A stretch of 64,000 bases of DNA from Apiosordaria backusii (lineage: Eukaryota > Ascomycota > Sordariomycetes > Sordariales > Lasiosphaeriaceae): positions 3,100,001 to 3,164,000 of the forward strand of contig JAUKTV010000003.1 in assembly GCA_030549205.1 (NCBI GenBank). Reading direction: 5' to 3'. How positions within the stretch are numbered: position 1 is the first letter of the stretch; each line of letters opens with the position of its first letter. The position numbers and the translations under genes are program-made. Shown here piece after piece: positions 43,213-53,395 of the stretch. The notes below the pieces were generated by a model. That model made no database searches and was not told where the DNA came from. It worked only from the letters and a program-made list of their open reading frames with translations.

Positions 43213-44694
43213 TTACACAGCAGGCAGAATCTGCGCAGCCTTGTCCAGCTCCTCATCCAGGATCAGACCAGGCTTTCCTCCTCTGCTACCGTCCTCTGTG
43301 AACAATACCTTGGATCCCTCCCACTCTTTCCAAGCCCACTTTTCCTTGAACTCGGGCGGGCAATCCCGCAGGATGCAGTTCGTGATCTTGTCGCCAATCA
43401 CGGGGAGGAACTTAAAAGCGTGCCCGCTGTCGCCTGTCGCGACGAAGAGGTTCTTCCAGTAGGGGTGGTAGTCAATGAGGAAGTCGGCCGTCCGGGTATC
43501 GGAGTACCAACATAGTCTTGTCTTTGTGAAGGGGCGATCAACCAGCCCAGGCAGCGGAGCCATTTCCCGAAGAGCGGCGCGGAGGTCGGCTTCACCCTCG
43601 GCTGGGATGCAGAGGGCTGGATCATGCAGTGATGTCCGTGGTATAGAGACGACAGGGTTGCTTGTGGAGCCTGGCGAGGCAGGGAGCGGCGGGATAGGTA
43701 AGCTTTGAGGGTTGCTATAGCCGTAGGCGTGACGGGCAACCTTGAGGATGCGGTTGGTTGGTGGAATGATGAACAAACCACTGGAGAGGTTGAGGATGAC
43801 AGGCATCGTGCCCAAGATCTCTTGCTCTTCTTCAGTGATGTCGAGGTAACCAAGCACTTGACCAGTGGCGACGGCCTGGCCTTCGAGGTCAACCAGGCTT
43901 CCTGTCCAGGCGCCTGCCGCCACCATGACGAGGTCAGCGGTCAAGACGCGTCCATCCGAGAGCCTTGCTCCTGTTACGGTGGTCTCATTATGTTCCAAAG
44001 ACACCACCGTACCAGCAACAAAGTTGACGCGTCCGGTTTGTCTGACTTGCTCAACGAGCCATGCCATCGACGCGCCGGCATCTGTCCAGCCGCTGTTCTT
44101 GTTGATGTATCCCCAAGCTCCTGAGCTACCACCGGTCCCGAGAACCTCGCGGATCGCGTCGACGTTCGGGAGCTCACGGATGCGCTCAGCGAGCACTGGG
44201 TTGTGAGATGCCAGAGATAAAACGTTCTCCCAACTCTTGCGGGCATAATCCATGCCGGTCAGCTTCTTGTGGGGAGACTCACTCACGTCACCCTCCACAG
44301 GAGGTGCCGCAACTGGAGCAGGAGTTGTGGCATCGCCAACAACCACGAGACCAGTTTCGTAGTAGCGGCCTTGGGCGCCGAGATCTGTGGGCTTCTCTTG
44401 CTGACGCCATTGCAGCTGGGCCTCATCGCACAGGGCGGCATACGCGTGGTCGGCGTAGTCCGCCCTGACGATGCGGCTCGTGTCTACGGACGCGGCATCG
44501 GGAGATGGGAATGTAGAGGTTGATGAGGGGTCGGATCTGTCAATGACAGTTATGGAGGTGTTGGCAAATTCATGGCGACGACTGAGAGAGTATGCAGTTG
44601 TAAGGCCGAAGAGACCTGACCCAATAATGAGAATGGAGGATGGGGAGTTTGTGTTGGAGGAGGAAGAAGAATGCTGAGGAGGGGAAGAAGTCAT
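43213..44694 (-). CDS. FAD-dependent amine/amino-acid oxidase (DAO fold)
   Basis: 493 residues, one exon; ATG at 44694 (upstream in-frame codons to 44736 do not start with ATG). The dinucleotide-binding motif IIGSGLFGLTTAYSLSRR is at residues 20-37, followed by TVIDRSD at the end of the second strand. RIVRADYADHAYA is the motif seen in sarcosine and fructosyl-amine oxidases. The C-terminal LCWYSDTRTADFLIDYHP contains a cysteine in the place of the covalent FAD cysteine of monomeric sarcosine oxidase, followed by NLFVATGDSGHAFKFLPVIGDKI. The family oxidises secondary amines (sarcosine, pipecolate, saccharopine, fructosyl amino acids) to imines with release of H2O2, usually in peroxisomes. No clear PTS1 is present; it ends AQILPAV. 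The exact substrate cannot be fixed. Confidence 0.88.
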   Translation of the reverse strand: MTSSPPQHSSSSSNTNSPSSILIIGSGLFGLTTAYSLSRRHEFANTSITVIDRSDPSSTSTFPSPDAASVDTSRIVRADYADHAYAALCDEAQLQWRQQEKPTDLGAQGRYYETGLVVVGDATTPAPVAAPPVEGDVSESPHKKLTGMDYARKSWENVLSLASHNPVLAERIRELPNVDAIREVLGTGGSSGAWGYINKNSGWTDAGASMAWLVEQVRQTGRVNFVAGTVVSLEHNETTVTGARLSDGRVLTADLVMVAAGAWTGSLVDLEGQAVATGQVLGYLDITEEEQEILGTMPVILNLSSGLFIIPPTNRILKVARHAYGYSNPQSLPIPPLPASPGSTSNPVVSIPRTSLHDPALCIPAEGEADLRAALREMAPLPGLVDRPFTKTRLCWYSDTRTADFLIDYHPYWKNLFVATGDSGHAFKFLPVIGDKITNCILRDCPPEFKEKWAWKEWEGSKVLFTEDGSRGGKPGLILDEELDKAAQILPAV

Positions 44695-45505
44695 GGCGGG
44701 AGAATAGTAACCGTAACAAGGTTGAAGCGAGCCCAAACTTTAATTGCGCAACCGAGACAGCTGGCAACGCGCACGAGACATTCGGCAAGAGCAAGGGCTA
44801 CCACAAGGATAAGGAGTGAGATACCGAGCCGATCGACGCAACTGAAAGATTCACCTTTTAAAAAGATGAAGCCATACTTGCTGGGCATAGATATATGTCA
44901 TGTCAAACCCTCCCAGACCCCGCTGCGCTTTATCTCGGGATTCAGGATATCGACATGCTTCTCCATAAGTTGCCATATAGGGTTAGGCCACGCCTTTTTA
45001 CATCGTGCTCTGCTCCACCACTTCCAGCATTCCGCCCTTTTTGGCCTTTTTAAGTGACTTGGGGCTTCTTGATTGCTCCAGCGAGGGCGGTGTTTGTTCC
45101 GTTTTCATGGCAGCCAGCTGACTGAGACCTGGGAGATCTCTTCAGCAACGGTAACTCCAGGAGCGAGCTCGAGATGACCGCCTCGAAGTGACATATTCAA
45201 AGGAGCGCCGTTCAAGAAACTATGCTCATTCATTTGTGATTTGGGTTTTTATAGGTAGATTGTCCAAGTATTCAATATCTCATTTACTAACTAGCATTCA
45301 TACTTGCTTTCGTCATGGAGATGTTGATTCCCCGTGAACCCGCAACGTGCTTTGCGCATGTGCACGGACCAAGCCAAGCCAGGAACGCTCTGACCGTCAA
45401 GGTGTCGACCTCGAATCTGCCAGGTACTGTACATACTTTACTGTGTATGATATCGCAAACAGTTGTCCTTCACCAAGCTGCAATGCTTGCGCAACACGCG
45501 TAAAC
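44695..45505. promoter_or_regulatory. Divergent promoter, FAD oxidase and SR140-like genes
   Basis: 811 bp between outward-facing start codons. No separate gene is seen. The frame of the SR140-like protein is open upstream from 45347 but has no ATG before 45506, in a non-conserved stretch. Confidence 0.5.
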
Positions 45506-47971
45506 ATGTCGGACAACAACATTGACGAATTTCCTGACGTTCAGGCCAAACTTAAACAACCAAAAGAAAAGTCAGCATTCGAGCGCGCCAAAGCCGAGAG
45601 CGAGGCCAAGCGTCTCCGAGAAGAAGCAGAGACCGCTGCTGCCCTTGCCGACTTCGAAAAGGAATTTGGCGGCGGAGAAGAGGAAGAGAATTTCCCCCGG
45701 ACCTCCCACCAGCCATCATCGAGATTTGGGAGTGGCCCTCCCACCCGACCAGCCTTCAATAACCAGGGAACATTTGGAGGCGGCGCGGGCAAGAGACATT
45801 TCGGGCTCCCCTCAGGACCTTCGCTCAAGAGCGGTCCTGGCAGTTTGGGGCCTCCTCCGTCGTCATACGGCAAGAAGCGAACGTTTGATGGCTTTCAGCA
45901 AGACCGAGATCGAGAGAGGGGTCGACACTCAGACAAATCCGGATACGAAGACCGAGATGCAGGGTCCTTGACCATCTCGAGGGCCTTCGAGGCCAACGAC
46001 GACGAGGGAGAGACCGCAGCTGTTTCTGGGCGCGCGGAAGAGAAGGCTGCATCGAGACCTACACTTCGCCTTTCCAATTTGCCGCCAGGCAGATCGCCCG
46101 CATTCATCAAGTCTCTGATACCGCCAAACTTGACTGTGGAGGATGTCAAGATCGTGCCACCAGCGGGCCCAACCGGCGCTGACAGGAGCACTGAGAGAAA
46201 GTCGATCTCCGCGATAATTACGCTGTCTAAAGAGACGCCCGCCGCAGAGATCGATGCCGCTGTCAGCGCACTACAGAACCGCTATCTGGGCTTTGGTTTC
46301 TTCCTCTCTTTACACAGACATCTTTCTTCAGCTGCTATTGCGTCGGGTCTCACAGCCCTGCAGCCTTCTGCGGCGGTGGTATCACATCCATTTGGGGCAA
46401 AGAAAGTTGAGGAAAGCTCGAGACCACATGGGCCGCATTCAATGAGCTCTCATCGCGGCTATGCGCCTCCTGCCCACTATGGTCCTCCCATGGGCGGTCC
46501 CGTCAGCCGAAGTGGTATTCTTCACGTTCCTGTTACCCCGCCCCGGGATATTAAACAGCTTCGCATGATACACAAAGTCATCGAATCAGTTCTGGAACAC
46601 GGGCCACAGCTGGAAGCACTACTCATGTCTCGCCCCGATGTACAGCACGACGAGAAGTGGGCATGGATCTGGGATGCTCGCAGCGAGGGCGGCATTTGGT
46701 ACCGCTGGAGGCTGTGGGAGATCGTGACGGGTATGCAGTCGGCGGAGAAAGTCAAATACTGGCCCCTGTTTGAAGGAAGCCATGCCTGGAAAGCACCAGA
46801 ACAGCCGCTTGCCTACGAATACGTCACGGGCGTCGATGAGTTTGTTTCGGAACCTGAATACGACTCTTCCGAGGACGAGGATTTCGACGACGAGCGGCAG
46901 GGAGAGCACAACGAGCAAGAGGACACATTTTTGAACCCTATCGAAAAATCAAAGCTATCGCACCTGTTGTCACGACTACCAACAACGTTATCCAAGACCA
47001 GAAAAGGAGACATTGCGCGTATAGCCACCTTCGCCATCACGCATGCCAGCCGAGGAGCCGATGAAATTGCCGAGATGATAGTCTCCAATGTCGAACAACC
47101 ATTCGCCTATACCTCTGCCAATCCGGACTACAAACGCGGCGGAAAAGAGAAGGACGAGGGTTCTCGTGATGCCTCTCCCGCCCCAGATGATAAACTCCCA
47201 TCCGGTGGAATTGACACAAGTACAGCATCCCTTCTTGGCCTCTATGTAGTCAGCGACATATTGTCCTCTTCGTCAACTAGCGGCATCCGCCACGCATGGC
47301 GTTATCGACAACTCTTTGAGAATGCGCTTCGGGCACATAAGACGTTTGAGAAGCTGGGAATGATGGTGGATAAGCTAGGCTGGGGCCGGTTTCGTGCCGA
47401 TAAGTGGAAGCGCAGCGTGGAATTGGTGCTAAGTCTCTGGGAGGGATGGTGCGTGTTTCCGGTCGAGACCCACGAGTACTTTGTCAACAGTTTCAACAAC
47501 CCACCTTCTCTGAAGAAGCCGGCGAACGTTGGTGAGATAGAGCCAAAGGCAGGAAAGTGGAAGCCGCTGGACACACAAGCCGTCGAAAAGGACAAGGATA
47601 ACGGCTTTTTACCGATCTCGACAAAGCTTTCGACAGACCAGAATGCGGAAAATGACCACTACATGGAGGACGTGCTGGAGTCTGGTGATGCCGACGGTGA
47701 ACTTCAGTCACCTTTTATGTACTACACCTCAGCCTTGGACGAGGTGTTCTCCGACTTGGACCTCGATGGCGTCCCATACGATGACGAGAACGAGGTCAGT
47801 GGTGATTCAAACAAGTCTGAGCAGGCAACCACAAAGCCACCACCAGCCAAGGTGCAGACCAAAGTTATCGGAGGCTTTTCCATGTCAACGACAAAAGCCG
47901 CACCGGTAAACAAGCGGATGCGTGCCGTTGACATGTTTGCCGGGTCTGATTCTGATGAGACGGGCCCCTGA
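45506..47971 (+). CDS. U2 snRNP-associated SURP/CID protein (SR140-like)
   Basis: 821 residues, one exon, ATG at 45506. SR140-type proteins join the 17S U2 snRNP in splicing. Order: a charged N-terminal helix (KSAFERAKAESEAKRLREE), a Gly/Ser/Arg linker, a degenerate RRM (about 180-275; ends with LQNRYLGFGFFLSLHRHLSS), a SURP module (about 348-410; MIHKVIESVLEHGPQLEALLMSRP then WIWDARSEGGIWYRWRLWEIV), an acidic linker (PEYDSSEDEDFDDE), and a CID domain (about 475-650; SHLLSRLPTTLSKTRKGDIARIATFAI, then LGLYVVSDIL). The tail is acidic and ends with MRAVDMFAGSDSDETGP. The CID fold binds phosphorylated polymerase II tails in other proteins; that activity is inferred here. Budding yeast lacks a clear homologue of this architecture. 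Confidence 0.9.
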   Translation: MSDNNIDEFPDVQAKLKQPKEKSAFERAKAESEAKRLREEAETAAALADFEKEFGGGEEEENFPRTSHQPSSRFGSGPPTRPAFNNQGTFGGGAGKRHFGLPSGPSLKSGPGSLGPPPSSYGKKRTFDGFQQDRDRERGRHSDKSGYEDRDAGSLTISRAFEANDDEGETAAVSGRAEEKAASRPTLRLSNLPPGRSPAFIKSLIPPNLTVEDVKIVPPAGPTGADRSTERKSISAIITLSKETPAAEIDAAVSALQNRYLGFGFFLSLHRHLSSAAIASGLTALQPSAAVVSHPFGAKKVEESSRPHGPHSMSSHRGYAPPAHYGPPMGGPVSRSGILHVPVTPPRDIKQLRMIHKVIESVLEHGPQLEALLMSRPDVQHDEKWAWIWDARSEGGIWYRWRLWEIVTGMQSAEKVKYWPLFEGSHAWKAPEQPLAYEYVTGVDEFVSEPEYDSSEDEDFDDERQGEHNEQEDTFLNPIEKSKLSHLLSRLPTTLSKTRKGDIARIATFAITHASRGADEIAEMIVSNVEQPFAYTSANPDYKRGGKEKDEGSRDASPAPDDKLPSGGIDTSTASLLGLYVVSDILSSSSTSGIRHAWRYRQLFENALRAHKTFEKLGMMVDKLGWGRFRADKWKRSVELVLSLWEGWCVFPVETHEYFVNSFNNPPSLKKPANVGEIEPKAGKWKPLDTQAVEKDKDNGFLPISTKLSTDQNAENDHYMEDVLESGDADGELQSPFMYYTSALDEVFSDLDLDGVPYDDENEVSGDSNKSEQATTKPPPAKVQTKVIGGFSMSTTKAAPVNKRMRAVDMFAGSDSDETGP

Positions 47972-50233
47972 GAAAAGGAGGCATATCTGGGGAGATAAGA
48001 TTAGATCGCCAAGAGATCAAACTGTCTCTTGACCCGGCCACTATATTCATGACAGCCGCCACCCACATCACATCGTCAGGTCTCACACGTGAATGCAAAG
48101 GGGGCTATAGGCAAGTGCTCCGCGGTGCTACCCACCCACGTCTCGCGTAACATTATGCGAGGCACTCGCTATCCACGGGGTTGGGACAGAAAAAAGCGGC
48201 AGAGAACGGCACTATTGGGGTTAGGTTCATGCGTTCCGCCCATACCAAGCACCAAGTCACGCAAAGTCTACGAATAGCTGAACGAGTTTGGAGGGGCGTA
48301 ATCACAGCGAAGCATGGCAAGGTAGTACTCTACAGTCAGAAGGCGTCCCCAAAGGGCCAATTACTAAATGTGCAAAGCAGATCCCGCGTTGTCCCCCAAC
48401 CTGCCCGCTCCTTGGCTGTCGGGGTTCGTTCCATCAAGCCAGGTTGAAGGGTACATAATACCGGATTCGCGCAAGCCAATACTGCCTTGTATGTAAAAAG
48501 TTCCTAGCTTAGGGTTAAGGTATGTTGTGCATTTTACATTTATACATCGGTCAAGTCAACACCTCTGTCGTGCGGCTTGCCATCTTATCTTTGGGGTGGA
48601 TGATTGAAGTGCACGTGAGAAAATGTTGGGCGTGGCTATCTCGAGTTTAATATGTTCAATGATCAACATGACGGAGTTATCTGATCTTATTTCATCCTAT
48701 CTCGCCTCACCTATTCTTGTGTATCTCTCCAGGTTGAAAGCTTAGTCACCAACTTTGCACGGTAGATGTTCCCTTGGCTGGGCCAAAGTGGGTGGTATAT
48801 TGCTGACTAAAAACTTGCGCACCCCACTTTTGGCACCTTCCCATCTCAAGCCACGGCCACCCACCCACAACTGCAAGAGCTACGGTTGTTTCTCATCAGG
48901 ACCCCGGGGAAAGGTCCCTGACCCAAGAAGCTCATGCTGTGGCCTTGAGTAGCAATGGATGCAGATACTACACCAGGGCGCAATTGGAATTTTGGACTGT
49001 GACAGCTGACAGTTGTGATTTCTGGTGCCTCGCAAGCCCAGTCATCAGTGTTGTTTCCGGGATTAGATTGACAGAAACACTTTCTCCACCCGTGCCTCTT
49101 CCTCAGTTTCCTGAACCGACACCAGGTTGCAACCTACACCACAGCATCACCGCTGCCACGCCCCGTAGCGAGCAAATCTTTGCCCCATTGTTATCCAAGC
49201 CACCGGCAGACCAAACAGCTGCCTCTCCGCTACCTCGCTCAATTCCGGCCCGGCCCTCGTCCCAGGCAAGCAGCAGCTCCGAGCAAAGCTGTAGCTCACC
49301 GGCATCTTGTTCACCTTCACAGAACCACCGGCGCTGGTCTAGAATGGCGTGACCCTGGGGCCTGGATTTCTCTTCTTTTTTTATCTTTTTTCTCTTTGTC
49401 GGCCCTCCCACGACCGACCACCGTTCCGTCCCCTTCGGCTCAACTCTAACTGCCGAGCCAACTCTGGTACCTCGTCCACCTGCCACCGCCAAAACCCAAG
49501 CAGCAAAAACCCCGTGCCTGTGCCTAAGCTGCGGGCCAGCGCCGCTGACATCGCGTGCTAAGGTAGTTGGGGGACCTCTTCTTCTTGGAGCTTCGGACGG
49601 GACAGACTAAACCCGCTCGGGCTTCCCACAATCTCAGCACGCCTTTTCTCTCCCCAGGTCCGCTGAGTCGCTATACAAGATCCATCAAGAATTCTTGACT
49701 CTTGTCACCCTCACCCGTCAACGGCTGCAGAGTTCGTCTTGATTTCCGTCTCGACATTTTCAGTGACGGTCTTCTTCATCGTAGTCCCACCGCCCGCTGG
49801 CCTCGCGAGTCTGTCGGTTTCAGCTCTTTGGTGCTTCTAGAACGTTGAGAGCCTCAAGCATAGTTGTCGATCTTTCGAGCTCTTCATCTGTGGCAATCCA
49901 GCGCGCGGTATAAACAGGAAATTCTGCTCAGCTCTGGCCAACTGCTTTGCCTCATCCAGACCTCGGCAGCACCCGACAAGCTACATTTCATCCGACCACT
50001 GAAGCTCGCGGTTGCTTCAGACCAGATATTGGTGATAACCTCTCTATTCAACGCACTTTTGCCAGCCTTGTCACTGCCTGGGGCGGTATGAACTGCAAGT
50101 TCAGTCTCTATTCTACTCACAACATTGTCTCCAGCAACAGTTGGGACACGGGTTTTGTCCGAAACTTTGTGCGTCTCGGAAACATTCCTGAGCAAGAAAC
50201 GGAACAAGCTTTTCTCTCTCAAACACACACAAA
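47972..50233. other. Intergenic region and long copper-factor leader
   Basis: No gene recognised between 47972 and about 49500. From about 49600 the sequence is CT/CG-rich and leader-like for the copper-fist gene. One upstream ORF starting at 50088 overlaps the main start codon (separate entry). Confidence 0.5.
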
Positions 50234-50246
50234 ATGCCTATTATAA
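50088..50246 (+). promoter_or_regulatory. Upstream ORF overlapping the copper-fist start codon
   Basis: An ATG at 50088 opens a 52-codon frame ending at TAA (50244-50246), 13 nt into the main coding sequence whose ATG is at 50234. It is the only ATG between 50088 and 50234. If the transcript begins upstream, scanning ribosomes meet this ATG first and cannot simply reinitiate at the main ATG. Confidence 0.5.
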
Positions 50247-52204
50247 ACGGGCAAAAGATGGCCTGGTATGTCTTGCTTTCTTCTTGTCCCACCTGATTAT
50301 GTTTTGATATCCTGCCCATCATATACGGGCTGAAAGCTGGTGTTGTGTGACACATCTTTCGGGACTCGAACTTATTCCCTTGCTGACGCTCATTTCCTCG
50401 ACATAGCGGGCCATGCATTCGCGGCCATCGCTCCACGAAATGCAACCACTTTCACGAACGGGTGATGGTGCCGGTTAGGAAGCCCGGTCGCCCCCTGAGC
50501 ACCTGTCCCTGTCCACCCGGAAAGCCTTGTGTATGCGGCGGTGTGAGAGTTGCGATTCCAAAGAAACAAAAGTGTCACTGTCCAGCTGGGACTGTCGATA
50601 GCGCCACTAGTTCCGAGTTCGACCCTTCCCCAGTCGACACACCCATCTCACCAGCATCACGCACCTCATCGAACCGAGTCACAAAGTCGGGCACGGGTTC
50701 CAAAGCGGCTAGCCGAAGGCAATCGTTTGCGCCTGCTAACTTGGAGAGGATGGACCCCAGTTCGATCAATTTGATCACGTCCCCTAATGGAAATGGCATG
50801 GTTGGAATCACAAACGGGGTGCATGGCGTGGCCATGGTAAGCCCAAGAGAGGCGACGTTTGGGCATCCGATGGGAATGATGCCGATGGGACCTCGGGACT
50901 CGTTTGTGCCTGCACCACCGCCGGATTTCGGCGGCCCAATGGGATACAATATGCCTCCTACCATGCCGCCAAATATGCCGCCACCTCATTATCCCCCACA
51001 GATTCAGATTCCTCAGCAGATCAAGACGGAGAATGGTGGATTTATTCCGATGCTGAACGGGACTTATATCTCACCAGTAACCATTCCTGCGTTTGTCGAT
51101 GGGCCTCACCCACAGGGAATGCCGGCGTTCAACCCAGCACCTCCGCCGCCCCATAATCCCATCCTCGAGCCGTCCCCCATGCCCAAACCGAATGGAGCCT
51201 CGGGAGGTGGAAGCTGCTGTGGCGGTGGGAAGAAAGCACCTCCTGTTCAGGGCCCTCCTCCACCAGTGCCAGCACCTCTCCCAACTCCGCCTCAGCAACA
51301 GATGTCGAATACCATGCCAGCACTCCCACCACCCAGGGCCTCATCGGGTGGTGGCGGCAGCTGTTGCAGCAGCAAATCTTCACAAGCGCCCCAGGCACCC
51401 CAGATGAGCACGAGCTCAATGCAGGCGCACCCTCAGCAGGGTTTCGGTCCAGGATTCATGCCCCAGTACCAGTCTCCTGTTGGTATCAAGATGGAGAACA
51501 TGCACCACCATCAGCCATTCCAGTTTCCCGGCCAGACCGTGTTTACTTATCCTGCCGAATACGGCTCATGGCAGATGCCCATCAACCCAGCCATCTGGCA
51601 ACAGGTTGTCTCCCGGCCACCAATGCCACAGCAACAACAGGAGACACCTATCTCTCCCACCGCTCCCAATGGAAACCATGGTATCATGGGCGGGAACACT
51701 CACGAGTGCGGCTGTGGTGAGGGCTGCCAGTGTGTGGGCTGCCTGGCTCACCCGTTCAATTCTCAGATGCTTCAGTATGTGCAAAATGCCTACAGTCCTA
51801 ACAGCAGCCACGGCAACAATGGAAGCGCCAATGCCAGTGCGAACGGTAGCCCCAGCGCGAATCCTCTGAACCTCGCCAGCCCAGTGGAAGTTCCCAGTGG
51901 AGGGGAACTGCCACCTCCGCAGACACAGCCGCAAACCCAAGCACCCAAATCGAAAACGAACAACGAGTCAGAGACACCACCCAGCGCCCTCACGCCACCG
52001 AACGAGGGATCGCCAGCGGTGTCGAACGAGGAGGAGCTGACAGCGCTGGACTACTACTTTGTCAACCTTCCCATTTCGGCTTTGTGTATGGGGACACTGG
52101 ATATGTGCCCGTGCGATAACTCTTGCGAGTGTGTGGGGTGTTTGGTGCATAATACTCCTTTTTCACAGGAGAACAATGCCGCTGCTTTCCCTCAGGGAAG
52201 CTGA
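50234..52204 (+). CDS. Copper-fist transcription factor (GRISEA/Mac1/Cuf1 type)
   Basis: Exon 1 50234-50265, a 141-nt intron 50266-50406, exon 2 50407-52204; 609 residues. Copper-fist factors sense cellular copper and control copper uptake or detoxification genes. The DNA-binding domain (residues 1 to about 65) reads MPIINGQKMACGPCIRGHRS, then TKCNHFHER, KPGRPLSTCPCPP and CHCP: the zinc site and the RGHR/KxGRP minor-groove element. The intron splits the codon of the first zinc-ligand Cys. Two copies of a CxCxxxxCxCxxCxxH copper-binding motif lie near residues 445-459 and 578-592, as in Podospora GRISEA and yeast Mac1. Two further Gly-Ser-Cys-Cys clusters (GGGSCCGGGKK and GGGGSCCSSKS) occur in the Pro/Gln/Met-rich middle. 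The overall length and motif pattern resemble GRISEA. Whether it activates on copper limitation or excess is not decided by sequence. Confidence 0.92.
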
Positions 52205-53395
52205 GTTACCGACTACTAGACATTTTTTGAAAGGCGGGTTTTTGTAGTTTTCTTGGGTTGGCTTTTTGTTTTCAGAGGATGCACTTTTTTCGTCGTCACT
52301 CAATTTAAGATACCATGGGTTGTTGGTACATTCAGAGGGGTGGAAAAGGGAAGGTACCTCGGTTACATAAAGGGATCAATTTTGGTGGGAGGTTAACATT
52401 TGATTTTGAGATCTATTTTTCGGGGAGGGAAGGGGGGATGGTGAGGTCGAGATGATCATAGGGGTAGTGGGCAGCGTTGATTAATCCTCCCCAGGCAGTG
52501 GGTAGAGGGTGTGGTGTTTGTGTATATGGTTATGGGAATGAGCGAGGGTGAGATGCCCTTTGAAACGGGGCTACATAGATAGCTTCTCGGCGGAATGCAA
52601 TAAACAGGACGAGAAGTTGCTGTTGTCAACTCTCAACTCTCAACTGCTCCATTTCCACACTGTATGTGCATAGTAATTACACATGTAGCTTATGTCGGCT
52701 ATCAAAGTGACGTCGAATGGATTAATCGATAACACCATGAGAATATTTGAGCTTGATAGCATCCCCTCCTGATTCAGTCTCGTGAACGACACCATATACC
52801 ATAAGCTAAACCAACCTCGAGTTGCTGATTTTTGGTAGAGATTAGCTAGCGGGGGAGATAGCCGGATTGAGCTCCTTTTCTCAACCTTCTTTCACTCACT
52901 CAACCGTGGGTGACAAGAGTCTGGATGTGGCTGAGATGGCTTCCCTCTTGCCGTATGCAAGATCTCCGTTTGGGGCGTCGGACATAAGAAATGCGGTGGT
53001 ACGTGCACCGTTCAACAGAAAAACGGAAACCGAACGGAGGGGCGAGCACAATTCCTTGGCATTTCTGCACTGAGAAAACGGAGGTTGGCACTAACAGCGG
53101 CTGGAGGGCCCGTGCCGTTTCTGCTCAGGACGGAAGAGAGGGCGCTAACAATTTCAATATTAGCAGGAGTGGCAGTCCATGGTGCAGCGAGAGGTGACAC
53201 TAACAATTTATCGCGGTGAGCAAGAGAGCCGCGAGGGCAGTATATAAGAAGCGACACATTTGATCAATTGGTACCTACTTTGGACAACAGAGGCTTTTAA
53301 AGGGATTGGTTTCATTTTATTTTTGCAGATATATATTTATTCGCAAGAGTTTAGAGCGGCAAGAGGGAGGAATAAGATCACGTCCAAAAGACAAG
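52205..53395. other. Intergenic region, no gene seen
   Basis: The left part is the copper-factor 3' flank, GT-rich. The right part is the promoter of the RS/His-rich gene, with a TATA box at 53241. Short frames near 52867-53200 have no protein character. Confidence 0.5.
53241..53248 (+). promoter_or_regulatory. TATA box (TATATAAG)
   Basis: Perfect TATATAAG about 148 bp before the ATG of the RS/His-rich gene, in a GC-balanced background and on the correct strand. Confidence 0.5.
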
